A stretch of 64,000 nt of DNA from an uncultured Armatimonadota bacterium (GTDB lineage Bacteria; Armatimonadota; Fimbriimonadia; Fimbriimonadales; Fimbriimonadaceae). The notes beneath the pieces are model-generated. The model made no database searches. It was given only the letters and a program-made list of their open reading frames with translations, and was not told where the DNA came from. The DNA lies in assembly GCA_903904815.1 (NCBI GenBank), contig CAIVDU010000039.1:56996-120995 (forward strand), in the 5' to 3' direction. This document shows positions 41,491 to 49,836 of this stretch, piece by piece (the first letter of the stretch is position 1; each line of letters starts with the position of its first letter). Position numbers and translations under genes: made by a program.

Positions 41491-44124
41491 ATGCGAAACT
41501 CACTCGCTTTGGCCTTGGCACTGGTTGCGGGAATCTCTTCCGCCGCGCCGCAAACTCGCGTGAGCTACGACGCTCATTCGTTTAAGATTGACGGTAAGAA
41601 CACTTTCATCTACAGCGGCGCCTTCCACTATTTCCGTTGTCCGAAAGAACTCTGGCCAGCCCGTCTTCAAGCGATCAAAGACGCTGGTTTCAATGCCATC
41701 GAGACGTATGCGGCGTGGAACGTTCACGAGTTGAAGCCACCGAAGAGCGTCAAGGACTTCTCGGGGGTCAACGTGAAGGATCTCGATGACTTCCTTACGA
41801 TGGCCAGCGATCGGTTCGGATTCAACGTCATCATCCGCCCGGGGCCCTACATCTGCTCAGAGTGGGATATGGGTGGTTATCCCGCCTGGCTGATCGCGAA
41901 AAAGCCGAAGAACCCGACCCGAACGCCATGGCTACGCAGCGATGATCCAGAGTTTTTGGCTTGGGCCAGACACTGGTTTAAGGCAGTCGACCCGGTCATC
42001 GCGAAACACCAGATCACCCGTAAGAAGCCCGGCCAAAAGGGCGTCATTCTTTACCAGATCGAAAACGAATACGATTACGCGGCCGGATCTGATGAGGTTC
42101 ATCTTAATCAACTCCATGCGCTCGCAGAGCAGGCATTGGCCGACGGCATCGACGTTCCTCTCATTTCGTGCTGGACACACCAAATCAGAACTACGAAGGA
42201 TCCGATTCTGAAGGCGGTGGTGGACTGCCCTAACTTCTATCCTCGTTGGGGCGTTGAGGGCACTCTCAGGTCGATTGTGGCGGCAAGAAATGAGCAACCA
42301 GGCAAGCCGGTGATGATCACAGAGCTCCAGGGTGGGTGGTTCTCAGAAGTCGGTGGACTCCTCGCAGAGGACCAGGGAGGCATCCCGGCGGCTCAAGAAA
42401 GGAATTTGACGCTGTTTTGCATTCAGAACGGGGTGACTGCGACGAACTACTACATGCTGTTCGGTGGCACCAACTTTGGAGACCGCACTCCTCCGAATAT
42501 AACGACCTCCTACGATTACTTCGCGCCGATTCGCGAGGACGGGTCGGGCGGCGCCAAGTATGAGGAAGTGAGGGCCATCGGTGCGTTCCTGACGAAGTAC
42601 GGCTCTCAAGTTGCCACCTCGTCTCCGGAGTCCGTCTTGGTATCCACGGATCAAAAGCCGGTCCAGATTGCGGTCAGGAAGGCGCCGGATGGAACTCGGT
42701 TTGTATTCCTGCGAAACGGGTCCCACACCGAAGGTTTCACGGGACAAGCCAGGGTCGGCGACAATTCGTTCAACTATCGACTGGGACCGTTCGGGAGCTA
42801 CGTGATCGTGGTGAAACCCGGACAGACGATCCAAAAGGGTGAGTGGCTGCCTAAGACAGGGAAGGTTGCCGTCGATCGTGAGCGACCCAAGACGGAACGA
42901 ATCGCTGAGGCATTTTCCCGAACTGACGACGGTCTGAAAGCCGAAAAGCCGGCAGTCGTGGGGGACGTCGTTCGAGACGGCGTGCTCGACAATCGCTATG
43001 TCGTTTATCGCAGCGCGGTGGGGCCAGTAGCCCCCAATACGAAACTCTGGCTGCAGCTTTCCGGATCGGGCGCCGGCGTGGTTCGCCTCGATGGGACGGT
43101 ACTGAATGTCTCTGGAAAGCGTCATGGACAGCCCCTATACGATCTACCTGCCACCACCAAGCCGTCCAGCCTTGAGGTTCTTTATGAGAATCCGGGGCGG
43201 CCGAACGGCGGAGATGGAATGGAGGAAGAGCATGGACTGGTGTCTTCGAAGCTCATTGCTAACGCACTCTCAGACCAGCTTTTGACGACTTGGAAAATCC
43301 GAAAGGCTTCCTACGATGAAGCGATCAAGCTCGTCAACCCAGACGTTGACGACTCGAATTGGGATTCGATTGAGGTCCGTTCCGGCGATCGACAGGATCA
43401 GCTAGATGGGTATGGCACGGTTGCGGTGTTTCGAACCACGGTCGAACTTGATCAAAAGGCGATCGACTCTGGCCTGACGCATTTGGACTTCGGTGGCATC
43501 GACGATGAAGGATGGGTCTTCGTCAACGGCGCCAAGGTCGGTGAAAACCACAAGTGGGACGAACCGGTGCAAGTGGATGTGAAGGGCTCGCTCCACGTCG
43601 GAAAAAACTCGATCGCGGTTGTCGTCCGCAACTACGGCGGGCAAGGTGGACTCTACGAGGTCCCAGTCCTCTCTGGTGGCTCTGACAATGGGTCCGGGCT
43701 CTCCTGGAACATCGCTGAACTCAAGGGAGTGAAGGAGCACTGGGAGGCCGACAAGGTCTCGGGAAGCTGGAAAAAGGTCGCCCTAGACGTAACTCAACCG
43801 GTTGGGCGGAAGATTGTTTCGAAGTCAGCAGCGGCTTCGCCGGGGACACCGACCACGAACTCGCTGACGACTTGGTACAAGCTCTCGTTCGATAAGCCAG
43901 CTACCCATCGTACAGTCGCGCTTCGGGTGGATGCGCTTGGAAACGGCTTTATTTGGCTCAACGGGCATGCCCTGGGACGATTCTGGCAAGTGGGTCCGCA
44001 ACGCGAGTATTACCTCCCCGACTGTTGGCTCAAGCCGGGCAAGAATGACCTCACATTTGTGTTGAGGCCGGTTGATGGCTACTCGTCAGTTCGCGCGGCT
44101 GAGATCACCGCGTGGGGTGAGTGA
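41491..44124 (+). CDS. Secreted GH35 beta-galactosidase
   Basis: This 877-residue glycosidase has a signal peptide (1-18). The GH35 TIM barrel starts at FIYSGAFHYFRCPKELWPARL and includes IRPGPYICSEWDMGGYPAWL. The proton donor is Glu193 in LYQIENEYDY; the likely nucleophile is Glu278 in VMITELQGGWF. C-terminal jelly-roll domains follow (GIDDEGWVFVNGAKVGENHK; ALGNGFIWLNGHALGRFW). It is 18 bp downstream of the HTH gene, so the two are probably cotranscribed. A strong stem-loop lies after the stop. Confidence 0.94.
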   Translation: MRNSLALALALVAGISSAAPQTRVSYDAHSFKIDGKNTFIYSGAFHYFRCPKELWPARLQAIKDAGFNAIETYAAWNVHELKPPKSVKDFSGVNVKDLDDFLTMASDRFGFNVIIRPGPYICSEWDMGGYPAWLIAKKPKNPTRTPWLRSDDPEFLAWARHWFKAVDPVIAKHQITRKKPGQKGVILYQIENEYDYAAGSDEVHLNQLHALAEQALADGIDVPLISCWTHQIRTTKDPILKAVVDCPNFYPRWGVEGTLRSIVAARNEQPGKPVMITELQGGWFSEVGGLLAEDQGGIPAAQERNLTLFCIQNGVTATNYYMLFGGTNFGDRTPPNITTSYDYFAPIREDGSGGAKYEEVRAIGAFLTKYGSQVATSSPESVLVSTDQKPVQIAVRKAPDGTRFVFLRNGSHTEGFTGQARVGDNSFNYRLGPFGSYVIVVKPGQTIQKGEWLPKTGKVAVDRERPKTERIAEAFSRTDDGLKAEKPAVVGDVVRDGVLDNRYVVYRSAVGPVAPNTKLWLQLSGSGAGVVRLDGTVLNVSGKRHGQPLYDLPATTKPSSLEVLYENPGRPNGGDGMEEEHGLVSSKLIANALSDQLLTTWKIRKASYDEAIKLVNPDVDDSNWDSIEVRSGDRQDQLDGYGTVAVFRTTVELDQKAIDSGLTHLDFGGIDDEGWVFVNGAKVGENHKWDEPVQVDVKGSLHVGKNSIAVVVRNYGGQGGLYEVPVLSGGSDNGSGLSWNIAELKGVKEHWEADKVSGSWKKVALDVTQPVGRKIVSKSAAASPGTPTTNSLTTWYKLSFDKPATHRTVALRVDALGNGFIWLNGHALGRFWQVGPQREYYLPDCWLKPGKNDLTFVLRPVDGYSSVRAAEITAWGE

Positions 44125-44134
44125 CTCGAGAACA

Positions 44135-44170
44135 AGGAGCAGTGACACCGTCAACGGGGTCACTGCTCCT
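44135..44170 (+). terminator. Stem-loop after the beta-galactosidase gene
   Basis: AGGAGCAGTGAC at 44135-44146 pairs perfectly with GTCACTGCTCCT at 44159-44170 around a 12-nt loop. It begins ten bases after the stop. The following bases (CTTGGTTT) are only moderately T-rich, so termination may be partial. Confidence 0.65.
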
Positions 44171-44499
44171 CTTGGTTTGCAGCGGGCAGTTTGCAGTTCG
44201 GAAGATTTAGCTTGCGTGTGATTCCGAGTTGGGTGGCGGCCAGCGGAGACACGAGTCAAAGAGTATCGCAAAAGTCGGCGATCTCCCAAATTGCTCGGAA
44301 ATCAGTGGTCTTCGCTTCGCTCACAGGTTCAATTTGGCCCTCTCCCTGCCCTCTCCCGCGTACGCTTCGCTGCGGGCGAGGGCGTCAATTACGAACTCAT
44401 GGACTTTTTTGATCGTCTGGCCATTCTCCGACGACGGTCGAGTCGTCCTCGTATGGATTCCTCAGCCTGCAGCCCAACCCGCCTATTGCCGGTCCTGTA
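44171..44499. repeat. Intergenic region with REP-like palindrome, copy 3
   Basis: There is no gene here. A fragment of the dispersed TTTGCAG element lies at about 44174-44208. GCCCTCTCCCTGCCCTCTCC ... CGCTGCGGGCGAGGGC at about 44337-44384 is a palindrome of the same family as 13173-13240 and 31967-32014. Confidence 0.65.
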
Positions 44500-44847
44500 T
44501 CACTCGTCGACGCGGCTGAAGTAGATTACGGTCACCGTGTGGGAAGGGGTGATCAGGTCGCCGTAGATGCGGCTTAGCGTTGCGATGACGTCGTCCTGGC
44601 TTCGAAATTCCGGGTTTTCTCGTTCGATGTCGCGAGGCGAGAGTTCGGCAATTGTCTTGACTTCGACACGATCAAGGATGGCGGTGTACATCTTCTGTCG
44701 TCGACCGAAGCGAGGACCGACCGTGATCCACACCAGCATTCCCGTGTCGTACTTAGCTGATTTATTGCCCAACCGAATCGTGACGGTCTTTCGATTGTTA
44801 CGGAGAACGTCCCCGTAGAGGTCAGAGTAAAAATTTAGGGCGTACAT
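44500..44847 (-). CDS. ASCH/PUA-like domain protein
   Basis: The 115-residue protein is a single ASCH-type beta-barrel. It begins MYALNFYSDLYGDVLRNNRK and includes TVTIRLGNKSAKYDTGMLVW then ITVGPRFGRRQKMYTAILDRV, and IAELSPRDIERENPEF. ASCH domains are related to PUA and bind RNA; some have N4-acetylcytidine amidohydrolase activity. No catalytic claim is made here. It diverges from hisC with only about 60 bp between starts. Confidence 0.85.
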   Translation of the reverse strand: MYALNFYSDLYGDVLRNNRKTVTIRLGNKSAKYDTGMLVWITVGPRFGRRQKMYTAILDRVEVKTIAELSPRDIERENPEFRSQDDVIATLSRIYGDLITPSHTVTVIYFSRVDE

Positions 44848-44909
44848 GATTTCCAGCGTCGAAGAAAGTACACGGCGATGCCGTGGCTTAGCCCATCATT
44901 GTTCAGCAA

Positions 44910-46049
44910 GTGGGCATCAAAACGCAATCCGCCGCTCACCTGAAGGCGACAAACCCAGTGAACTCACCCAGATTTAGTCAGATTGTGGGGGCATTGCCCG
45001 AAGTTGTTCCCTTTGTAGCCCCCGAAACGCTTGAGCGGAGAGCCGGACGCCGACTGGCTCTCCGAATGGGCGCCAACGAGAGTCCCTATGGTCCCTCCCC
45101 GCTTGCGATCGAGGCAATGGGGCTCGCCGCGCGAACCGGGAACCTCTACAACGATCCCGAAGGATTCGAACTCCGGACGAAGATTGCCGAGCAAGAGGGT
45201 GTCCCGCTTTCTCACGTGGTTCTGGGGGCAGGGATCGACGATCTCCTGATGCTTGTATGCCGAACGTTCCTAGACCCAGGCGACCCGGTAGTGACTTCTT
45301 TGGGCGGATATCCCACATTCAACTACGCGGTAGATGCGACCGGTGGCACGTTCGTTAAAACTCCCTATGTCGACGATCGCAACGACCTCGGAGGACTCTC
45401 CGGTTTGGCGCAGAAGTATCGGCCCAAGCTTGTCTATCTTGCAAATCCGGACAATCCGAGTGGTAGTTGGTACACCCCCGCCGAGATCGTGGCTTTTCGC
45501 CATTCCTTGCCACAAGGGACAATTCTGTTACTCGACGAGGCGTACGCGGATTTCGCGCTGGCAAATCCGACATTTGGATTGGACGATACCGGTGTGATCC
45601 GTTTGAGAACCTTCTCGAAGGCCCACGGGCTTGCCGGTCTCCGAGTTGGCTATGCGGTGATGCCGCCCGCAGTTGCTGCGGCAACTGACAAACATCGATT
45701 GCATTTTGGGGTCAATCGTGTTGCTCAGGCCGGGGCTCTTGCTTCGCTCGATGATGTCGACCATCTCGACGCGGTCAAAGCACAAACCGAATACGCAAAG
45801 GTTCGCCTAGCGGAGATCGCTCGCAAAGTTGGCTTAGAACCTCTGCCGTCTTCGACTAACTTTGTGTGCATGGCAACTGAGTCGCGCCAGCGTGCCGAAG
45901 TCATTCTCAACGGCCTTGCCCTGCGGGACGTTTTTATCCGTAAGCCTGGAGTCGCTCCACTAGACCGGTGCATTCGGGTTACGGTCGCGCGAGAACCGGA
46001 ATTGGAGTTGTTCGAGTGCCTGCTTCTGGATGTGGTCTCAGGAATCTAG
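44910..46049 (+). CDS. hisC: Histidinol-phosphate aminotransferase family protein
   Basis: This fold-type I PLP aminotransferase has 379 residues. Family features are LRMGANESPYGPSPLA, YLANPDNPSGSW, LLDEAYADF, the PLP lysine in RTFSKAHGLAGLRVGYA and the C-terminal IRVTVAREPE. HisC converts imidazole-acetol phosphate and glutamate to histidinol phosphate; some homologues serve aromatic amino acids. No other his gene is adjacent, so the pathway is inferred from family only. The GTG start at 44910 is one option; a GTG at 44958 (MNSPRFSQIV) also fits. Confidence 0.85.
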   Translation: MGIKTQSAAHLKATNPVNSPRFSQIVGALPEVVPFVAPETLERRAGRRLALRMGANESPYGPSPLAIEAMGLAARTGNLYNDPEGFELRTKIAEQEGVPLSHVVLGAGIDDLLMLVCRTFLDPGDPVVTSLGGYPTFNYAVDATGGTFVKTPYVDDRNDLGGLSGLAQKYRPKLVYLANPDNPSGSWYTPAEIVAFRHSLPQGTILLLDEAYADFALANPTFGLDDTGVIRLRTFSKAHGLAGLRVGYAVMPPAVAAATDKHRLHFGVNRVAQAGALASLDDVDHLDAVKAQTEYAKVRLAEIARKVGLEPLPSSTNFVCMATESRQRAEVILNGLALRDVFIRKPGVAPLDRCIRVTVAREPELELFECLLLDVVSGI

Positions 46050-47007
46050 TCCCCATGTCTCGACTTGGACGAACCATGATAAGAGCGTGATTGCGCTCGC
46101 CTTCCTTATTGGTGTCTATGTCGTGATCCTCATCCTTGTGGGGTGGGTCAGCGTTCATCCCTTTCGCACACCCAGTTTCTTGAGCCCTGCTCAGCTCGGA
46201 GTGAAACAGGAGGCAGTGGAGTTTCCTTCCGATGGGAATCTGTTACGAGGTTGGTGGTGTCCTGCAGAGAACCCGACCGCGGTCGTGATCTTCGCCCACG
46301 GGTACATGATGAATCGATCAGAGATGGTTCCAGAGATGTTTGAACTTTGGAAGCGGGGCGTGTCGTGTCTCTTGTTCGAAACTCGTGCGCACGGGCGAAG
46401 CGGCGGAAAGGTCTGCACCATCGGAAACCTGGAACGGCGAGATATTGCGGCGGCGGTGGCCTACGCCAAGCTTCGTTCTCCCGGCGTGAAAGTAGGGGCC
46501 GTGGGCAGCAGCATGGGTTCGGCAGCCATCGCCCTTGCCTTGGGAGAAAATCCCCACATGCTCGACGTGGCGGTGCTTGACAGCGCTTATTCACGACTTC
46601 CGAGCGCCATTCTGGGGTGGTGGCGGTTCCTCGGGGGGGAAGCCTTGAAGAACCTGCTTTCCCCCACTGTGCTGGTGGCGTGGCCACTCGTGGGATTCAA
46701 CCCGTACAAGATTGACGTCGCCAAAGCGCTCACGAGGGTGGAGGTTCCTCTGCTGTTCATGCACGGCGACAGCGATTCGCTGGCGCTTCCTTCCGAAGCG
46801 AAGCGGAATTTTGAGGCGGCGGCTGGACCCAAGACGATCGTGTGGTTTGAGCGGTGTGGCCACTCCGAGGGGCGTTGGGAACAGGCCCCGAAGTACCACG
46901 TAGCTTTGATTGGGTTCTTTGAGGCATATGGATTCTTCAGGCCATTGACGACCACTGACGAACCAGAGGCTGACGGCGAGACCAGAGTAAAAATAGCGAA
47001 AGAGTGA
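46030..47007 (+). CDS. Membrane-anchored alpha/beta hydrolase
   Basis: The 325-residue protein has an N-terminal TM helix (VIALAFLIGVYVVILILVGW) and an alpha/beta hydrolase domain. The catalytic triad is visible: Ser in AVGSSMGSAAIAL, Asp in FMHGDSDSLALP and His in FERCGHSEG; the oxyanion strand is VVIFAHGYMMNRSE. The frame starts inside hisC (20-bp overlap); a GTG at 46087 would keep the TM helix and remove the overlap. Substrate unknown. A perfect 15-bp terminator stem overlaps its stop. Confidence 0.88.
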   Translation: MWSQESSPHVSTWTNHDKSVIALAFLIGVYVVILILVGWVSVHPFRTPSFLSPAQLGVKQEAVEFPSDGNLLRGWWCPAENPTAVVIFAHGYMMNRSEMVPEMFELWKRGVSCLLFETRAHGRSGGKVCTIGNLERRDIAAAVAYAKLRSPGVKVGAVGSSMGSAAIALALGENPHMLDVAVLDSAYSRLPSAILGWWRFLGGEALKNLLSPTVLVAWPLVGFNPYKIDVAKALTRVEVPLLFMHGDSDSLALPSEAKRNFEAAAGPKTIVWFERCGHSEGRWEQAPKYHVALIGFFEAYGFFRPLTTTDEPEADGETRVKIAKE

Positions 47008-47034
47008 TGGACCTATCCAGTCCATCACTCTTTC
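46998..47034. terminator. Bidirectional stem-loop between convergent genes
   Basis: GAAAGAGTGATGGAC and GTCCATCACTCTTTC form a perfect 15-bp stem with a 7-nt loop. The stem includes the hydrolase stop codon and lies 22 bp from the thuA stop, so it can terminate transcription from either side. Confidence 0.75.
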
Positions 47035-47056
47035 GGGATTCAATGGTTGAAGGGCG

Positions 47057-47809
47057 TCAGACGAGTCGGCCGGCCCAACGGACGGCGTTGTAGATCACTT
47101 TCCGAACGCGCGAGTCGAGATAGGTCGGGTAAGTCTCATGACCGGGTCGGAAGTAAAACAGTCGGGACTTGCCTTCGCCCTGTCCCTTTCCGCCGCCGGG
47201 GCCAGACGTAAACTCGGGGTCGATGCCGTCGCCAACTGTCCATGCCATTCCGCTTGGGAAGGACTCTCCACCAACGCTGAAAAGCGACTGAAACACGAGC
47301 GTCTCGCAGGGAGGCACGTCGAACGGAGCGCCGTACATCTCTTCGTTCTCAAGGACGAAGTCCTCAACTCCAGCCGCCACCGGGTGCCAGGGAGCGCAAA
47401 CTCGGATCGTTTCTGAGTCGGTCGATTCTCTCCAACCGCCCTTCAGGTGACCGGGGCCGCCGACGACTTCCTTGAAAACCTTTGAGTAGTGGCCCGAATG
47501 GAGGACAACGACGCCGAGGCCGTGCTTGTAGGCGCGCTCCTTCACTCTCTCAGCGAGCGAATCCGCAACTTCTCCGTGTCGAGCGTGGCCCCACCAGACG
47601 AGAACATCGGTCTCGGCGAGGATTTCGTCGGAAACTCCCTGATCGGGTTCGTCGAGGTGCGCGGTCTTGACCACGAGTTCTCCGTTCTGATTCAGTTCAT
47701 TCAGTCCTTCGGCAATGGCGGCTCGCAGGTTGCCCGGGTAGAGCTTCATGTCTGCGTGGGATGGGTTCTCGTCCCAAACGAGCACTCGTATCGATTTCGT
47801 CTCTGACAT
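47057..47809 (-). CDS. ThuA family protein (trehalose utilisation type)
   Basis: The 250-residue cytoplasmic protein starts MSETKSIRVLVWDENPSHAD, the usual ThuA beginning. It includes DVLVWWGHARHGEV, LGVVVLHSGHYSKVFKEVVG, RVCAPWHPVAAGV and YFRPGHETYPTYLD. ThuA proteins have an amidotransferase-like fold and act in trehalose or related disaccharide catabolism in rhizobia; the exact reaction is debated. The ATG at 47809 is chosen over an upstream extension to 47893. It diverges from the GH27 alpha-galactosidase with 84 bp between starts, so shared carbohydrate control is likely. Confidence 0.92.
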   Translation of the reverse strand: MSETKSIRVLVWDENPSHADMKLYPGNLRAAIAEGLNELNQNGELVVKTAHLDEPDQGVSDEILAETDVLVWWGHARHGEVADSLAERVKERAYKHGLGVVVLHSGHYSKVFKEVVGGPGHLKGGWRESTDSETIRVCAPWHPVAAGVEDFVLENEEMYGAPFDVPPCETLVFQSLFSVGGESFPSGMAWTVGDGIDPEFTSGPGGGKGQGEGKSRLFYFRPGHETYPTYLDSRVRKVIYNAVRWAGRLV

Positions 47810-47893
47810 CTCGTTAGATTGTGGCCGGTAACGCACCCGATAGGTCAACCCGCTGGTAACCTTCGTGAACCCCCAAGGGGAGGGTGTTTGCAT

Positions 47894-49792
47894 ATGTTGT
47901 CAGCGCTGATTCTAGGTCATTTACTCCGTCAAACCGAGACGCCGTTTCTTCTCGAAAATCTCGATCTTTCCACCTTAACTCAGGGTTGGGGAGAGCCTCA
48001 AAGGGACAAGAGTGTCGATGGGCACCCCTTGACCGTGGCCGGGAAGGTCTACGAAAGGGGTATCGGTACCCACGCGGTCGGCGAGGCCGTGTATCGATTG
48101 GACGGCAATGCGATCGCTTTTACCGCGCTCGTCGGATTGGACGACGAGACTCAGGGCAAAGGGTCGGTTCGTTTCCTCGTCTATGTCGACGGAAAACTCG
48201 CGGCAAAATCTCCGGTGCTGAAGTCCGGGCAGCCAGCCTACTCCCTGAGCGTAACCCTCAAGGGCGCCAAGTCGCTCAAGCTCGTTGCCGATGACGCCGG
48301 CGATGGAATCGATTACGATCATGCCGACTGGATCGAGCCAACGGTAACGCTTATCGACGCCTCCAAGCCGCCGACGCCGTTTGTGGCGCCCAATGCCCCT
48401 CCCTATCCGATTGCCCCGGTGGACCGTGTGCACACCCGGATAAACGGTCCTAAGATCCTTGGCGTGACTCCCGGACATGAGTTTGTTTTCCGCGTGCCAG
48501 TTTCTGGCGAACAACCGATCCAACTGGTAGTGAAGGGCTTGCCGAAGGGTCTCGCGTTTGACAAGAAGCAGGGTGTGATTTCTGGCGTCATCAAGTCTGC
48601 GGGCGAATACAACTTCAAAGTCGCGGCGACTGGCCCAGGCGGCGTTGCCAATCGAACGATTCATATCACGGCGGGCACGCACAAGCTGAGTCTTACGCCT
48701 CCGATGGGCTGGAACTCTTGGAACGTCTGGGCCGGCAACGTCGACGCTGACAAGGTTCGGGCCGCTGCGGACGCGTTTGTGAAGACTGGTCTCGCAAACT
48801 TCGGCTACACCTACATCAATATCGATGACACCTGGGAAGGCCAGCGAGATGCGAACGGCGAAATTCAGACGAATAACAAGTTCGCCGACATGCCTGCACT
48901 TTCAACGTACGTTCACGGTCTAGGACTCAAGATCGGCATCTATTCGTCGCCTGGACCCACCACCTGCGCCGGGTTCGCCGCGAGCTGGCAACATGAAGCT
49001 CAGGACGCCAAGACCTACGCCAAGTGGGGAATGGACTATCTGAAGTACGACTGGTGCTCTTATGGCAACATCGCTCCTCATCCCGATCTAGCAGGATTCA
49101 AGAAGCCGTACGAAGTCATGCGGAAGGCGCTCGACGGGTGCGACCGAGACATCGTGTTCTCACTCTGCCAGTACGGCATGGGCGACGTTTACAAGTGGGG
49201 ATTCGATCTCGGTGGCAACCTCTGGAGAACCACCGGAGACATCAACGACTCTTGGAGCAGCATGTCGGGAATCGGCTTCTCACACTCAGTTCGATCGCCG
49301 TATGTGAAGCCGGGCGGCTGGAACGACCCGGATATGCTCGTTGTCGGTCGAGTTGGGTGGGGAACTCCACACCCTTCGAAGCTCAAACCTAACGAACAGA
49401 TCACCCACATTTCGCTGTGGGCACTCTTGGCCGCTCCGCTCATCATCGGTTGCGACCTGGAACGGATCGACGACTTCACTCAGAGACTTCTGATGAATCC
49501 TGAAGTGATCGACATTGACCAGGATCGACTCGGGAAAGCAGCGGTTCGCGTCAAGCAGGAAGGAGATCTCGAAGTCTGGGCCCGACCTCTTGAGGATGGT
49601 TCCATCGCGGTGGGGCTGTTCAATCGTGGCATCGAACCGGCTCAGGTCAATGTTGCCAGGAAGGATCTTGGCAAAGTCAAGCACAATGCCCAGGTTCGCG
49701 ACGTGTGGCAGCTTCGCACGGTCGGCGCGTTCGGCGACGGCTACTCTCAGGAAGTTCCCGCCCATGGCGCGATCCTCCTTCGGATCGGTTAA
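47894..49792 (+). CDS. Secreted GH27 alpha-galactosidase with NPCBM domain
   Basis: The 632-residue enzyme starts at ATG 47894, preceded by GGGGAGGG. A short hydrophobic N-terminus (LSALILGHLL) is a possible signal. Next come an NPCBM carbohydrate-binding domain (about 18-155, ERGIGTHAVGEAVYRLDG), a putative Ig-like domain (about 185-260, PIQLVVKGLPKGLAFDKKQG) and the GH27 barrel from LTPPMGWNSWNVW (residue 268). The nucleophile is Asp386 in YLKYDWCSYG and the acid/base Asp449 in WRTTGDINDSW, by homology to human GLA. It hydrolyses terminal alpha-galactosides. A strong intrinsic terminator follows. Confidence 0.95.
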   Translation: MLSALILGHLLRQTETPFLLENLDLSTLTQGWGEPQRDKSVDGHPLTVAGKVYERGIGTHAVGEAVYRLDGNAIAFTALVGLDDETQGKGSVRFLVYVDGKLAAKSPVLKSGQPAYSLSVTLKGAKSLKLVADDAGDGIDYDHADWIEPTVTLIDASKPPTPFVAPNAPPYPIAPVDRVHTRINGPKILGVTPGHEFVFRVPVSGEQPIQLVVKGLPKGLAFDKKQGVISGVIKSAGEYNFKVAATGPGGVANRTIHITAGTHKLSLTPPMGWNSWNVWAGNVDADKVRAAADAFVKTGLANFGYTYINIDDTWEGQRDANGEIQTNNKFADMPALSTYVHGLGLKIGIYSSPGPTTCAGFAASWQHEAQDAKTYAKWGMDYLKYDWCSYGNIAPHPDLAGFKKPYEVMRKALDGCDRDIVFSLCQYGMGDVYKWGFDLGGNLWRTTGDINDSWSSMSGIGFSHSVRSPYVKPGGWNDPDMLVVGRVGWGTPHPSKLKPNEQITHISLWALLAAPLIIGCDLERIDDFTQRLLMNPEVIDIDQDRLGKAAVRVKQEGDLEVWARPLEDGSIAVGLFNRGIEPAQVNVARKDLGKVKHNAQVRDVWQLRTVGAFGDGYSQEVPAHGAILLRIG

Positions 49793-49801
49793 AGCCAGAC
49801 T

Positions 49802-49836
49802 CGGCCCCATCTGGAGACAGATGGGGCCGCTTTTTC
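49802..49836 (+). terminator. Rho-independent terminator of the alpha-galactosidase gene
   Basis: CGGCCCCATCTG and CAGATGGGGCCG form a 12-bp perfect stem with a GAGA loop, followed by CTTTTTC. It ends against the convergent moaA stop. Confidence 0.92.

Noticed and set aside
44291..44524. Short plus-strand ORFs over the REP-like palindrome
   Set aside because: They overlap repeat sequence, lack ribosome binding sites and show no protein family signal.
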